Made by a program: the position numbers and the translations under genes. The notes below the pieces were generated by a model. It saw nothing but the letters and a program-made list of their open reading frames with translations. It did no database searches and had not been told where the DNA came from. From contig NZ_JAQGNT010000059.1 in NCBI RefSeq assembly GCF_028291725.1, positions 82,054 to 146,053 on the forward strand: DNA of 64,000 nt. Direction: 5' to 3'. This stretch comes from Hydrocarboniphaga sp. GTDB lineage: Bacteria > Pseudomonadota > Gammaproteobacteria > Nevskiales > Nevskiaceae. Below, piece after piece: positions 56,563-64,000 of this stretch; position 1 is the stretch's first letter; each line of letters starts with the position of its first letter.

Positions 56563-57708
56563 ATGTGCAATCTGATCGCCATCTTCGCCTCGCTGCTGCG
56601 CATCGCGACCGCCGCGCTGCTGGTCTGGATCTGCGTGCAAGCGCTGCCGGCCTGGGATGCGCGCGCCGCCTTTGCTGCGCTGCCCGACTACGACTATCGC
56701 GTCGAGGCCGAGCGGCTGCGTTCCGCGGAGCAGTATTCCGAAGCCCTGCTGGTCGTCGATGCCGGCCTGAACGCCGATCCTGATCCGGTGATGCGCGAGC
56801 GCCTGGACGATGCCCGCGTTGGTATCGTGGCCGAGCGCGATGCATTCATACGACGTCTGAGCGATGTCGGGCAGGGCGCGCTGACCGGCACTGGCGATTC
56901 GGTCGAAGCCCTGGCCGGCGCGGTCGCCGCCGACCTGTTCGTGTTCGGCGATGTGCGCGATCTGGTCATTCAGGGCGGCAAGGGCCTGCGTGGTGAAGAC
57001 ACCGACGAAGTGATCGTCGCGCTGTCGGCTGCCGGGATTGCACTGACTTTCGCTCCCGAGATCGATTTCGGCACCGCCGTGCTGAAGTTCGCGCGCCGTG
57101 CCGGCGCGCTGAGCGAAGCGTTCGCCCGGCGCTTGTTGAAGCTGACGCGCGATGCGATCAGCGAGCGCGACATGACACCGCTGGCCGATGTGGCCGGCGA
57201 CGTCGCAACGCTGGGCCGCCAGGCGCAGCCGGCCGCGGCGGTGGCGATCCTGAAACACATTGACGATCCCGAGGCTCTGCGTGCGGCCGCGCGTGTTTCG
57301 CAGCGGCCGGGCGGCAGTTTTGCGTTATGGGTCGGCGAAAAACCGGCGCTCGAACTCGCGCAACAGGGCGCAGCAGGCGAGGCGCTGTTGTTGCGTGCTG
57401 CACGCAAGGGCCGCGCCGGCGTCGATTACGCAGCGAGCCATCTGCGGCTGCTGACTCGCGCGCATCCGCTGATCGGGCTGATCAAGGGCGTCTACAAGGG
57501 CAATGTCGAGCGCCTGCTGGGCGACTGGCTGATGCAGCAGGCGCCAGCGGTGCTCGGTCTGCTCGCCGGCTGGCTGCTGTTCGAGTGCTGGCGGTTCGCG
57601 CATCGTGTCGGCTTGGCGATGCGCAAGCCGGCAAGCGTGAAAGAGATCGTCGAAGAACAGCCGCCAGCTCCGCAACCGAAGCCGGTCAGAAGAGCGCCGA
57701 GCGCGTAG
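56563..57708 (+). CDS. Membrane protein of unknown function with N- and C-terminal TM segments
   Basis: A 381-residue protein not assigned to a family. A hydrophobic helix near the N terminus (LIAIFASLLRIATAALLVWI) and another near the C terminus (APAVLGLLAGWLLFECW) flank a mostly alpha-helical, Ala-rich central region of some 290 residues. This includes a TPR-like stretch (EQYSEALLVVDAGLNADPDPVMRE) and possible helical repeats. ATG 56563 is the likely start; the frame continues upstream through a repeat. The stop codon is provided by the next palindrome. It converges with pgm. A periplasm-facing scaffold is possible, but this is only inference. Confidence 0.7.
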   Translation: MCNLIAIFASLLRIATAALLVWICVQALPAWDARAAFAALPDYDYRVEAERLRSAEQYSEALLVVDAGLNADPDPVMRERLDDARVGIVAERDAFIRRLSDVGQGALTGTGDSVEALAGAVAADLFVFGDVRDLVIQGGKGLRGEDTDEVIVALSAAGIALTFAPEIDFGTAVLKFARRAGALSEAFARRLLKLTRDAISERDMTPLADVAGDVATLGRQAQPAAAVAILKHIDDPEALRAAARVSQRPGGSFALWVGEKPALELAQQGAAGEALLLRAARKGRAGVDYAASHLRLLTRAHPLIGLIKGVYKGNVERLLGDWLMQQAPAVLGLLAGWLLFECWRFAHRVGLAMRKPASVKEIVEEQPPAPQPKPVRRAPSA

Positions 57709-57767
57709 GGCGGGTCGAGACCCGCCGTTTGGACCGTCAAAAACGGCGGGTCTCGACCCGCCCTACG
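57704..57767. repeat. Extragenic palindrome, GTAGGGCGGGTC family (copy 2), with stop codons of both flanking genes
   Basis: Perfect 27-bp arms (57704-57730 and 57741-57767). The left arm contains the TAG of the upstream membrane-protein gene (57706-57708), and the right arm contains, on the other strand, the TAG of pgm (57763-57765). Confidence 0.9.
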
Positions 57768-59394
57768 TGATCACGCTCGGCGTCTTGCGGCCGGTGATTT
57801 CGCTGATCTGCACCAGCTTGTCGGCGATAGTGGCCAGCGCTGCGAGCGCGTCGCCGGTCTTCCAGCCGAGCCTGTCGGCCGCGGTCTCGTAGCGCTCCAG
57901 GTACAGGCGCAAGGTCGCGCCTTTGGTGCCGGTGCCGGACAGGCGCACGATGATGCGCGCGGCGTCGCCGAACACCACACGCAGGCCCTGCGCGCTGGCC
58001 TTGCTGCCGTCGACCGGATCCAGGTAGCCGAACTCGTCGGCCTGGCTCACGGTCCAGTCGCCAAAGCGCTGGCCTACCAGCTCCGGCATCCGCGCGATCA
58101 GGTTCTGCATGACCTTGTTCGCGGTGTCGTTCGCCAGTTCGTCGTAGTCGTGCCGCGCGTAGTAGTGGCGGCCGTACTGCTTCCAGTGCGTGTCGGCGAT
58201 CTGCTGCATCGACAGGCCGGTCGTCGCCAGGATGTTGAGCCAGGCCAGTACCGCCCAGACGCCGTCTTTCTCGCGCACGTGGTTGGAGCTGGTGCCGAAG
58301 CTCTCTTCGCCGCACAGCGTGATGCGCCCGGAGTCGAGCAGGTTGGCGAAGAACTTCCAGCCGGTCGGTGTCTCGTAGCAGGCGAGCTTGCGGCCCTCGG
58401 CGACCTTGTCGAGCGCGCGGCAGGTCGGCATCGAGCGCGCGACCCCCGCCAAGCCCTTGGCATAGCCGGGCAGCTTGTCGAGATGCGCCGCCAGCATCGC
58501 CAGCGAATCGCCGGGCGAGATGAAGATGCCGCGGCCCAGAATCATGTTGCGATCGCCGTCGCCGTCCGAGGCGCCGCCCAGATCCGGCGCCTGTTGCGAG
58601 TACATCAGATCGACCAGCGGCTTGGCGTAGATCAGGTTCGGGTCGGGGTGGCCGCCGCCGAAATCCTCCAGCGGGATCGAGTTCATCACGCTGCTCTGCG
58701 GCGCGCCGAGCATGTCGACGAAGATGCGCTGCGCATACGGCCCGGTGACCGCGTGCATCGCATCGAAGCTCAAGCGATGGCCGCGTCTGAACCAGTCGCG
58801 GATGCGGTCGAAGTCGAACAGCGTCTGCATCAGTTTGGCGTATTCGTCGACGCAGTCGACCACCTCGACTTCCATCGCGCCGACGCTCTGCACGCCGCGA
58901 CGATCCAGATCGACATAGACATTTTCGACGATGCAGTACTTGGCGATCACCTTGCTGGCTTCATAGATCCTGTCGGTCAGCGCTTCGCCGGCCTGGCCAC
59001 CACCGTAGATGTTGAACTTGATGCCGAAGTCGCCATCCTCGCCGGCCGGGTTATGGCTGGCGGTGAACACGAAGCCGCCGGCGGCGCCGCTCTGGCGGAT
59101 CAGGTGGCTGGACGCCGGTGTCGACAGGATGCCGCCCTGGCCGACGATCACCTTGGCGACGCCGTTGGCGGCGGCCATCGCGATCGCGGTCTGGATCGCG
59201 GTGCGGTTGTGGTAGCGGCCGTCGCCGCCCATGACCAGGGTTTTGCCCTTCAGACTGGCTTCGACATCGAAGATCGCCTGCAGAAAGTTCTCGAGATAAT
59301 GCGGCTGCTGGAACACCGCCACCTTTTTTCTGAGCCCCGCCGTGCCGGATTTCTGGTCGGGGTAGGGCTTGGTCGCGATCTCGCGGACGGGCAT
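57763..59394 (-). CDS. pgm: Phosphoglucomutase
   Basis: Interconverts glucose-1-phosphate and glucose-6-phosphate (543 aa, alpha-D-glucose-specific type). Phosphoserine loop TASHNPAGEDGDFGIKFN, metal loop GASDGDGDRNMI, substrate loop CGEESFGTSSNHVREKDG and phosphate site RLSGTGTKGATLRLY. ATG 59392-59394 opens the family N terminus PVREIATKPYPDQKSGTAGLR. Gives access to UDP-glucose and storage sugars. Divergent from a DUF1249 gene. Confidence 0.95.
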   Translation of the reverse strand: MPVREIATKPYPDQKSGTAGLRKKVAVFQQPHYLENFLQAIFDVEASLKGKTLVMGGDGRYHNRTAIQTAIAMAAANGVAKVIVGQGGILSTPASSHLIRQSGAAGGFVFTASHNPAGEDGDFGIKFNIYGGGQAGEALTDRIYEASKVIAKYCIVENVYVDLDRRGVQSVGAMEVEVVDCVDEYAKLMQTLFDFDRIRDWFRRGHRLSFDAMHAVTGPYAQRIFVDMLGAPQSSVMNSIPLEDFGGGHPDPNLIYAKPLVDLMYSQQAPDLGGASDGDGDRNMILGRGIFISPGDSLAMLAAHLDKLPGYAKGLAGVARSMPTCRALDKVAEGRKLACYETPTGWKFFANLLDSGRITLCGEESFGTSSNHVREKDGVWAVLAWLNILATTGLSMQQIADTHWKQYGRHYYARHDYDELANDTANKVMQNLIARMPELVGQRFGDWTVSQADEFGYLDPVDGSKASAQGLRVVFGDAARIIVRLSGTGTKGATLRLYLERYETAADRLGWKTGDALAALATIADKLVQISEITGRKTPSVIT

Positions 59395-59505
59395 GGAGTT
59401 CTCGGCTCTCGGGGTTGGGCCGGCCACTGTAGCCCGACATTCGTGCCTATAGGAAGCCAAAAAAGCAAGACTTGAAAGCTACCGCCCAGGCCTTATAGTC
59501 CCGCA

Positions 59506-60021
59506 ATGCCTGTGACTTCACACCCCGATGCCGGCTCGTTATACAGCGGCGGCCAGACGCGGCGCCTTGCGCAGCTGCTGGACCTGTATGAGCGCAACTA
59601 TCGCCTGATCGAGCGTCTGGTCCCCGAACTGGAGATGCCGTTCGAGGAGGCGGTGTCCAAGTCCGCTTCCGACCTGCCGCTGCACCTGACGGTGCGCGAG
59701 CGCGACCGGTACACGGTCACCTTCAAGCTCACCTACGAGTTTGTCGACGCCGACGGCGTGCGCCGCCAGCCTGATATCTGGGTTCGGGTTTACCGCGACG
59801 CCACCATGGCCGAGGCGCTGGAATGCAGCCATCGCCCGCCCTGGCAGGCCGAGGACGACGCCGACCCCAAGGCCTGGCAATTCCTGAACGAGCAGTGGCG
59901 GCGCAACCTGATGCTCGGCAAGTGGCTCGAGTACCTGCTCGACCATGGCCATGGTTTCAGCCTGACGGCGCGGCCCAGGCAGCGTGGCAAGAGCGGTGCG
60001 GCAACGGCTGCCGCAGGCTAA
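59506..60021 (+). CDS. DUF1249 (YqiB-like) protein
   Basis: 171-residue cytoplasmic protein of unknown function. It shows the family pattern YERNYRLIERLVPEL, then DLPLHLTVRERDRYTVTFKLTYEF and a C-terminal QWRRNLMLGKWLEYLLDHGH. In E. coli the homologue yqiB is near nudF and cpdA; here it stands alone between pgm and manB. Confidence 0.8.
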   Translation: MPVTSHPDAGSLYSGGQTRRLAQLLDLYERNYRLIERLVPELEMPFEEAVSKSASDLPLHLTVRERDRYTVTFKLTYEFVDADGVRRQPDIWVRVYRDATMAEALECSHRPPWQAEDDADPKAWQFLNEQWRRNLMLGKWLEYLLDHGHGFSLTARPRQRGKSGAATAAAG

Positions 60022-60048
60022 ATAAAAGCTCACCGGTTGATCCCGGAT

Positions 60049-60119
60049 CTGTAGGAGCGGGTCATACCCGCGACTGAGGCCTTGAACGGTACAGTCGCGG
60101 GTATGACCCGCTCCTACAG
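60049..60119. repeat. Extragenic palindrome, TGTAGGAGCGGGTCATACCC variant
   Basis: 28-bp perfect arms (60049-60076 and 60092-60119). It shares the CTGTAGGAGCGG end with the other family members, but the core is GGGTCATACCC. Confidence 0.85.
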
Positions 60120-60134
60120 GTGCAGCTGTAATCG

Positions 60135-61490
60135 TTAGCCCGCGTCGATCAGCGCCAGGATCTCGCTGGTTTTCGCCTGCATCAGCGCCTCGTCGGCGCG
60201 CGATTCCACGTTCAGGCGCAGCACCGGTTCGGTGTTCGAGCCGCGCAGGTTGAAGCGCCAGCTGCCGAAATCCAGGCTGATGCCGTCGGTCTTGTCCACC
60301 TCGCCGGCCTGCGGCGCGTAGATCGCCTCGATCTTCGTGATCGTGGCCTTGACGTCGCCGACCTTGCGGTTGATCTCGCCGCTGGCCGGAAAGGCCTTCA
60401 TCCGCTCTTCCACCAGCTTCGACAGCGGCTTGCCGGTCTCGCAGACCAGGGCCGCGGCCAGCAGCCAGGGGATATTGCCGTTGTCGCAATAGGCGAAGTC
60501 GCGGAAGTAATGGTGCGCGCTCATCTCGCCGCCGTAGATCGCATTCTCGGAGCGCATGCGCTCCTTGATGAACGCATGCCCGGTCTTGGACAGCACCGGT
60601 ACGCCGCCGGCAGCCTTGACCATGTCGACCGTGTTCCAGGTCAGGCGAGGGTCGTGGATGATTTTGCCGCCCGGCTCCAGCCGCAGCAGCGCCGCCGCCA
60701 GCAGGCCGACGATGTAGTAGCCCTCGATGAAGCCGCCGCTCTCGTCGAACAGGAAGCAGCGATCGAAGTCGCCGTCCCAGGCGACGCCGAAATCGGCACC
60801 ATGTTGTTTGACTGCATCGGTGGTCGGCGCGCGCATTTCGGGTAACAAGGGGTTCGGAATACCGTTCGGGAAATCGCCGTCCGGCTGGTGATGCACCTTG
60901 ATGAACTGGAACGGCAGGAACGGCTCCAGCGCATCGACCACCGCACCGGCGACGCCATTGCCGGCGTTGACGACGATCTTCAGCGGCTTGAGTTTGCTGA
61001 CGTCGACATAACTCAGCAGATGTTTTATGTACAGGGCGCGGTAATTCACCGGCGTCATGGTCGGCTCGCCTTCGGGGCAGCGCGCGTCGGATGCGGCGAC
61101 CGCCTCCTCGATTTCGCGCAGGCCGGTATCGCCGGACACCGGGATCGCGCCGCCGCGTACCAGCTTCATGCCGTTGTAGTCCATCGGGTTGTGGCTGGCG
61201 GTGACTTCGATGCCGCCGTCGACGCCGGGCTGCTGCGCGGCCCAGTAGATCTCCTCGGTGCCGCACAGGCCGATGTCGAGCACCTCGACACCGCGCGCGT
61301 TGAAGCCGTGCGCCAAGGCCTTCAGCAGCGGCAGCGAGGAATGGCGGATGTCGCGGCCCAGCGCGACGCGCTTGGGCTGGAAGCGCTCGGCATAGGCGAT
61401 GCCGAGGCGATAGGCGATATCGGGGTTCAGCTCGTCGGGCACGCGGCCGCGGATGTCGTAGGCCTTGAAAGCGGGCAGGCGAGTGCTCAT
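60135..61490 (-). CDS. manB: Phosphomannomutase / phosphoglucomutase (ManB/CpsG type)
   Basis: Converts mannose-6-phosphate to mannose-1-phosphate (451 aa), the second step toward GDP-mannose, and so plays the part AlgC has in Pseudomonas. The phosphoserine loop [19 protein letters not shown] (Ser99) and [10 protein letters not shown] match the enterobacterial CpsG/ManB branch. The metal loop is WDGDFDRC, the substrate loop [11 protein letters not shown] and the phosphate site [17 protein letters not shown] 61488-61490 starts the conserved [12 protein letters not shown]. No other phosphomannomutase is in the alginate operon. Confidence 0.93.
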   Translation of the reverse strand: MSTRLPAFKAYDIRGRVPDELNPDIAYRLGIAYAERFQPKRVALGRDIRHSSLPLLKALAHGFNARGVEVLDIGLCGTEEIYWAAQQPGVDGGIEVTASHNPMDYNGMKLVRGGAIPVSGDTGLREIEEAVAASDARCPEGEPTMTPVNYRALYIKHLLSYVDVSKLKPLKIVVNAGNGVAGAVVDALEPFLPFQFIKVHHQPDGDFPNGIPNPLLPEMRAPTTDAVKQHGADFGVAWDGDFDRCFLFDESGGFIEGYYIVGLLAAALLRLEPGGKIIHDPRLTWNTVDMVKAAGGVPVLSKTGHAFIKERMRSENAIYGGEMSAHHYFRDFAYCDNGNIPWLLAAALVCETGKPLSKLVEERMKAFPASGEINRKVGDVKATITKIEAIYAPQAGEVDKTDGISLDFGSWRFNLRGSNTEPVLRLNVESRADEALMQAKTSEILALIDAG

Positions 61491-61607
61491 GGGTTCTTTG
61501 CGGGTCGGGTTCGTGGCAATCGTATGCGAACACCGCATCGGCGGAAACCTGTCTCCAGGCGGCGACAGCGGCATGGCGACACCGGGCACGGCGATATACT
61601 GCAGGCC

Positions 61608-62126
61608 ATGCTCTACCAACTCGACTCCCATTCGCCGCAGCTGCTCGGCAACAACTTCGTCGCCGAAAGCGCGCAGCTGATCGGCAATATCGTGCTGGAA
61701 CGCGGCGCCAGCGTCTGGTTCAACTGCGTGCTGCGCGGCGACAACGACGAGATCCGCGTCGGCGAAGACAGCAATATCCAGGACGGCGCGGTGCTGCACA
61801 CCGATCCCGGCATCAAGCTGCGTATCGGGCGTGAGGTCACGATCGGCCATCTGGTGATGCTGCATGGCTGCGAGGTCGGCGATCACACGCTGATCGGCAT
61901 GAAATCGGTGTTGCTGAACGGCGCGAAGATCGGCAGGAATTGCCTGGTCGGCGCCAACAGCCTGATCACCGAGAACAAGCAGTTCCCGGACGGCGTGATG
62001 ATCCTCGGCGCGCCGGCCAAAGTCGTGCGCGAGCTGACGCCGCGGGAGATCGTCGGGCTGCGGGCGCCGGCGAAGGTTTATGTCGCGAACGCGCAGCGGT
62101 TTTTGACGGGCTTGCAGAAGTTGTAG
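61608..62126 (+). CDS. Gamma-carbonic-anhydrase-like hexapeptide protein (YrdA/PaaY type)
   Basis: 172-residue left-handed beta-helix trimer. The three zinc-ligand histidines of gamma carbonic anhydrases are present: His64 (VLHTDPG), His81 and His86 ([13 protein letters not shown]). Hexapeptide repeats run from about residue 20 to 140. Whether it hydrates CO2 or acts as a thioesterase-like protein cannot be decided. Divergent from manB; its TAG stop lies in a palindrome. Confidence 0.9.
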   Translation: MLYQLDSHSPQLLGNNFVAESAQLIGNIVLERGASVWFNCVLRGDNDEIRVGEDSNIQDGAVLHTDPGIKLRIGREVTIGHLVMLHGCEVGDHTLIGMKSVLLNGAKIGRNCLVGANSLITENKQFPDGVMILGAPAKVVRELTPREIVGLRAPAKVYVANAQRFLTGLQKL

Positions 62127-62220
62127 GTTCAATCGCGGACAAGGTCCGCTCCTACAGGCCATATTGCGCACCCTTGGTTCCGCGCCTGTAGGAGCGGACC
62201 TTGTCCGCGATTGAACCTAC
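62123..62220. repeat. Extragenic palindrome, TGTAGGAGCGGACCTTGTCC family (copy 3)
   Basis: Perfect 37-bp arms (62123-62159 and 62184-62220). The left arm begins GTAGGTTCAATCGCGG and contains the stop codon of the gamma-carbonic-anhydrase gene. It lies between two convergent genes and ends 4 bp before the sixA stop. Confidence 0.9.
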
Positions 62221-62224
62221 CAGC

Positions 62225-62719
62225 TTACTGCCGCTCTTTCGGAAAGCTATACGCAGTCAGCCGCCCGCAGCCCGGCGCCACGTCTCGCCAGCGCTCTACA
62301 TCCAGATCGATCCTGGCAACTGCGCAGGTCGGCAGTTCGTTGAATTCGCAACGCGCCAGTGAGTGGCAGAAGTCGGTAAAGCCCGGGTTGTGGCCGAACA
62401 GCACGGCATCGGGCAGGCGTTCATCGAGCCCGCGGACGATCTCCATCAGCGTCGCCACATCGGCCTCGTAGATTTTGGGCTCGTAGCGGATGGCGCTCGG
62501 CTGAATGTTCAGCGCATCGGCAAAGATCGCCGCCGTACTGGCCGCGCGCAGCGCCGGGCTGGCGAGCAGTTGCAAAGGCAACTCGGCCGAATGCGCGAAA
62601 CGTTGCGCCATCACCGGTGCATCGCGACGACCGCGCTCGTTGAGCGGGCGGTCGAAGTCGGAGAGGGCAGCGTTGTCCCAGGACGATTTGGCGTGGCGAA
62701 CCAGAGTCAGCGAGCGCAT
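62225..62719 (-). CDS. sixA: SixA-like phosphohistidine phosphatase
   Basis: 164-residue histidine-phosphatase-superfamily enzyme. RHG-type motif LVRHAKSSWD (His9), LNERGRRDAPVMAQ, and the second catalytic His in FGHNPGFTDF. E. coli SixA dephosphorylates histidine phosphocarrier/HPt proteins; the target here is unknown. Last gene of a SCP2-rsmJ-sixA run. Confidence 0.85.
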   Translation of the reverse strand: MRSLTLVRHAKSSWDNAALSDFDRPLNERGRRDAPVMAQRFAHSAELPLQLLASPALRAASTAAIFADALNIQPSAIRYEPKIYEADVATLMEIVRGLDERLPDAVLFGHNPGFTDFCHSLARCEFNELPTCAVARIDLDVERWRDVAPGCGRLTAYSFPKERQ

Positions 62720-62744
62720 CCTTGCGACGTCCTCCTGTATGGCA

Positions 62745-63470
62745 TCAGCGACTGTTCAGATAGATATCGTAGCGCGCCTGGGTGCCGCTGAGTTCATGTG
62801 TGGGTTTGCGCTCGCCCAGCCAGCCGGCTTTCGCTCCGCGCTTGACCGCAACACGCCGGGCCGGGCTGGCCAGGGCCGCATCCAGCAGGGCGGCCGCGTC
62901 GGCATCGCCACCCGTCAGCTCGCGCAGCATCTGCATGGCCTTCTGCGGCAGCGCGGTCTTGCCGTCGTCGGGATACATCGGGTCCAGGTGCACGGCGTCG
63001 ATGTCGCCGCTGGTCTGCGCCAGCCACTGGATCGCGTCGCCCTCGACCACGCGAATGCGCTGCGCGGCTTTCGATAACGGCGAATCCAGTGCTCGGCGCT
63101 GCGCGTCGCGCAGCAGCGCGGCCATCATCGGCTGGCGCTCCAGCAGCGTCACCGTCGCACCCAGCGCGGCCAGCGTAAAACCGTCGCGGCCGAGGCCGGC
63201 AGTAGCGTCGACGACGTGGATATCGAGCTTTTTCTGCATGCCGAGCGCTCGCGGCAGTAACTGCTTGCGGCCGCCCAGGATGCGCCGCCGCAGTTCCGCC
63301 GAGGTCCAGTCCAGGCTCAGCGGCTCCCAATCGGGCCGATGCAGCGCGCGCAGCGACAGTGCGCCGGCCAGGGTTTCGAGCGCAAACGAAAAACCCCGGG
63401 CGTCGCCGCCCAGGGTCGTCGTCGAGCTTTGGTCAGCCGGGTCGCGTTCCCGGCCCGGCTGCTCAGCCAA
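62745..63470 (-). CDS. rsmJ: 16S rRNA m2G1516 methyltransferase RsmJ
   Basis: SAM-dependent methyltransferase of about 241 residues modifying G1516. Family motifs: LGGRKQLLPRALG-type basic segment, VVDATAGLGRDGFTLAALG (SAM loop), LLERQPMMAALL, VHLDPMYPDDGKTALPQKAMQML and C-terminal RYDIYL. The longest frame starts at TTG 63468-63470, overlapping the SCP2 stop by 8 bp; the exact start is uncertain. Confidence 0.9.
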   Translation of the reverse strand: MAEQPGRERDPADQSSTTTLGGDARGFSFALETLAGALSLRALHRPDWEPLSLDWTSAELRRRILGGRKQLLPRALGMQKKLDIHVVDATAGLGRDGFTLAALGATVTLLERQPMMAALLRDAQRRALDSPLSKAAQRIRVVEGDAIQWLAQTSGDIDAVHLDPMYPDDGKTALPQKAMQMLRELTGGDADAAALLDAALASPARRVAVKRGAKAGWLGERKPTHELSGTQARYDIYLNSR

Positions 63471-63783
63471 GCTTGCCGGCGTCGAAGATCGTGGTCATGC
63501 GCTGCGCCAGCATCAGGTCGCCGTCGACCGACAGTTTGCCGGTCATGAACGCGGTCATGCCGTTGAGTTCTCCGGTCATCAGCGCGACCAGATCGTCGTC
63601 TTCCATCGTGATGCTGACGTCGGCGGCCGGCGAGGTGCCCTCGCGCGATTCGCAGGTGCCGTTGGCGATCACCACGTACATCGGCGTCGACACATTGAAC
63701 TGGATCGTGCAGTCGGTGCCGGCGCCGGCGTCGGCGTCGAAAGCTTCCGGCAGTCTCTTGATCAGGTCGGTTGCTGCGCTCAT
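63463..63783 (-). CDS. SCP2 sterol-carrier-domain protein
   Basis: 106-residue single-domain SCP2 protein, a hydrophobic-ligand-binding fold. Typical sequence: ADVSITMEDDDLVALMTGELNGMTAFMTGKLSVDGDLMLAQRM. ATG 63781-63783. Ligand and pathway are unknown. First gene of the minus-strand run with rsmJ and sixA. The 166 bp upstream (63784-63949) show nothing recognisable. Confidence 0.85.
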   Translation of the reverse strand: MSAATDLIKRLPEAFDADAGAGTDCTIQFNVSTPMYVVIANGTCESREGTSPAADVSITMEDDDLVALMTGELNGMTAFMTGKLSVDGDLMLAQRMTTIFDAGKLG

Positions 63784-63949
63784 GGCTACGGGCCTCGGGT
63801 CTGAAATACGTCTGCAAAGCGATGGCGCGGATACTACGGAGCGCGCCGGCGGCGGGCAACCGTCCGTTTGGACCAGACCCTGAGGTTTCCCCTCATTTTC
63901 CCCGCAGAAATCCCTTTTCACTCAACTGATTGAAGCGTAGTCTGACGGC

Positions 63950-63975
63950 AAAAAGATGCACGCGAGAGCGTGCAT
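63950..63975 (-). terminator. Intrinsic terminator of a minus-strand gene entering from the right
   Basis: On the minus strand ATGCACGC-TCTC-GCGTGCAT (8-bp stem) is followed by CTTTTT. It would end a gene lying beyond position 64000 and separates it from the SCP2 gene. Confidence 0.65.
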
Positions 63976-64000
63976 GGCACGGCTTGTATCTCTGATGACG

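Overview
The window is GC-rich chromosomal DNA from a gammaproteobacterium. The metY-rimP-nusA-infB-rbfA-truB-rpsO-pnp order, the greA-rlmE-ftsH-folP-glmM-tpiA-secG block, zipA/ligA beside smc, a GlrK/QseG/GlrR-type regulatory locus and a Pseudomonas-type alginate cluster all point there. The protein set, the PHA repressor phaR and the abundant palindromic repeats would fit a Nevskiales- or Xanthomonadales-like lineage, but the sequence alone does not settle the species.

Layout. 1-2832 (minus strand) holds a two-component system: histidine kinase (glrK-like), a small lipoprotein (qseG-like) and a sigma-54-dependent response regulator (glrR-like, cut by the left edge). Facing it, 3331-20414 (plus strand) is a complete alginate operon in an unusual order: algA-algD-alg8-alg44-algK-algE-algG-algI-algJ-algF-algX-algL. 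The roughly 500 bp between the two contains a near-perfect sigma-54 promoter (-24/-12) and, upstream of it, three boxes that fit TGTC-N10-GACA, the sequence bound by GlrR in enterobacteria. The regulator next door therefore probably drives alginate synthesis directly. This is the most interesting regulatory system in the window. Sugar-phosphate enzymes that can feed the pathway (phosphomannomutase, phosphoglucomutase) lie at 57.7-61.5 kb.

20.6-36.6 kb is mostly housekeeping: dapB, a periplasmic M20 amidohydrolase, a radical SAM protein, carA, a LysE/RhtB exporter, carB, greA, rlmE, ftsH, folP, glmM, tpiA and secG. 36.7-45.9 kb has tRNA-Leu(GAG), initiator tRNA-fMet and the nusA-infB-pnp translation/RNA-decay operon. 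At 46.1-46.6 kb two tandem sibling small RNAs lie on the minus strand, each with a TTGACA-17-TATATT promoter and a strong terminator and sharing an identical 44-nt 3' module with an anti-Shine-Dalgarno-like CUCCUCC. They sit downstream of gluQ-phaR. 48.2-56.4 kb carries a HAD phosphatase, queF, smc, zipA and ligA. 56.5-63.8 kb carries an unknown two-TM protein, pgm, a DUF1249 protein, manB, a gamma-carbonic-anhydrase-like protein, sixA, rsmJ and an SCP2 protein.

Two genome-architecture themes recur. First, at least six families of extragenic palindromes fill the gaps. Several supply the stop codon of the neighbouring gene, and one lies in frame inside the LysE-family gene. Second, short tandem repeats (10-13 nt period) sit immediately 5' of start codons, three of them with exactly 13-nt period inside the alginate operon.
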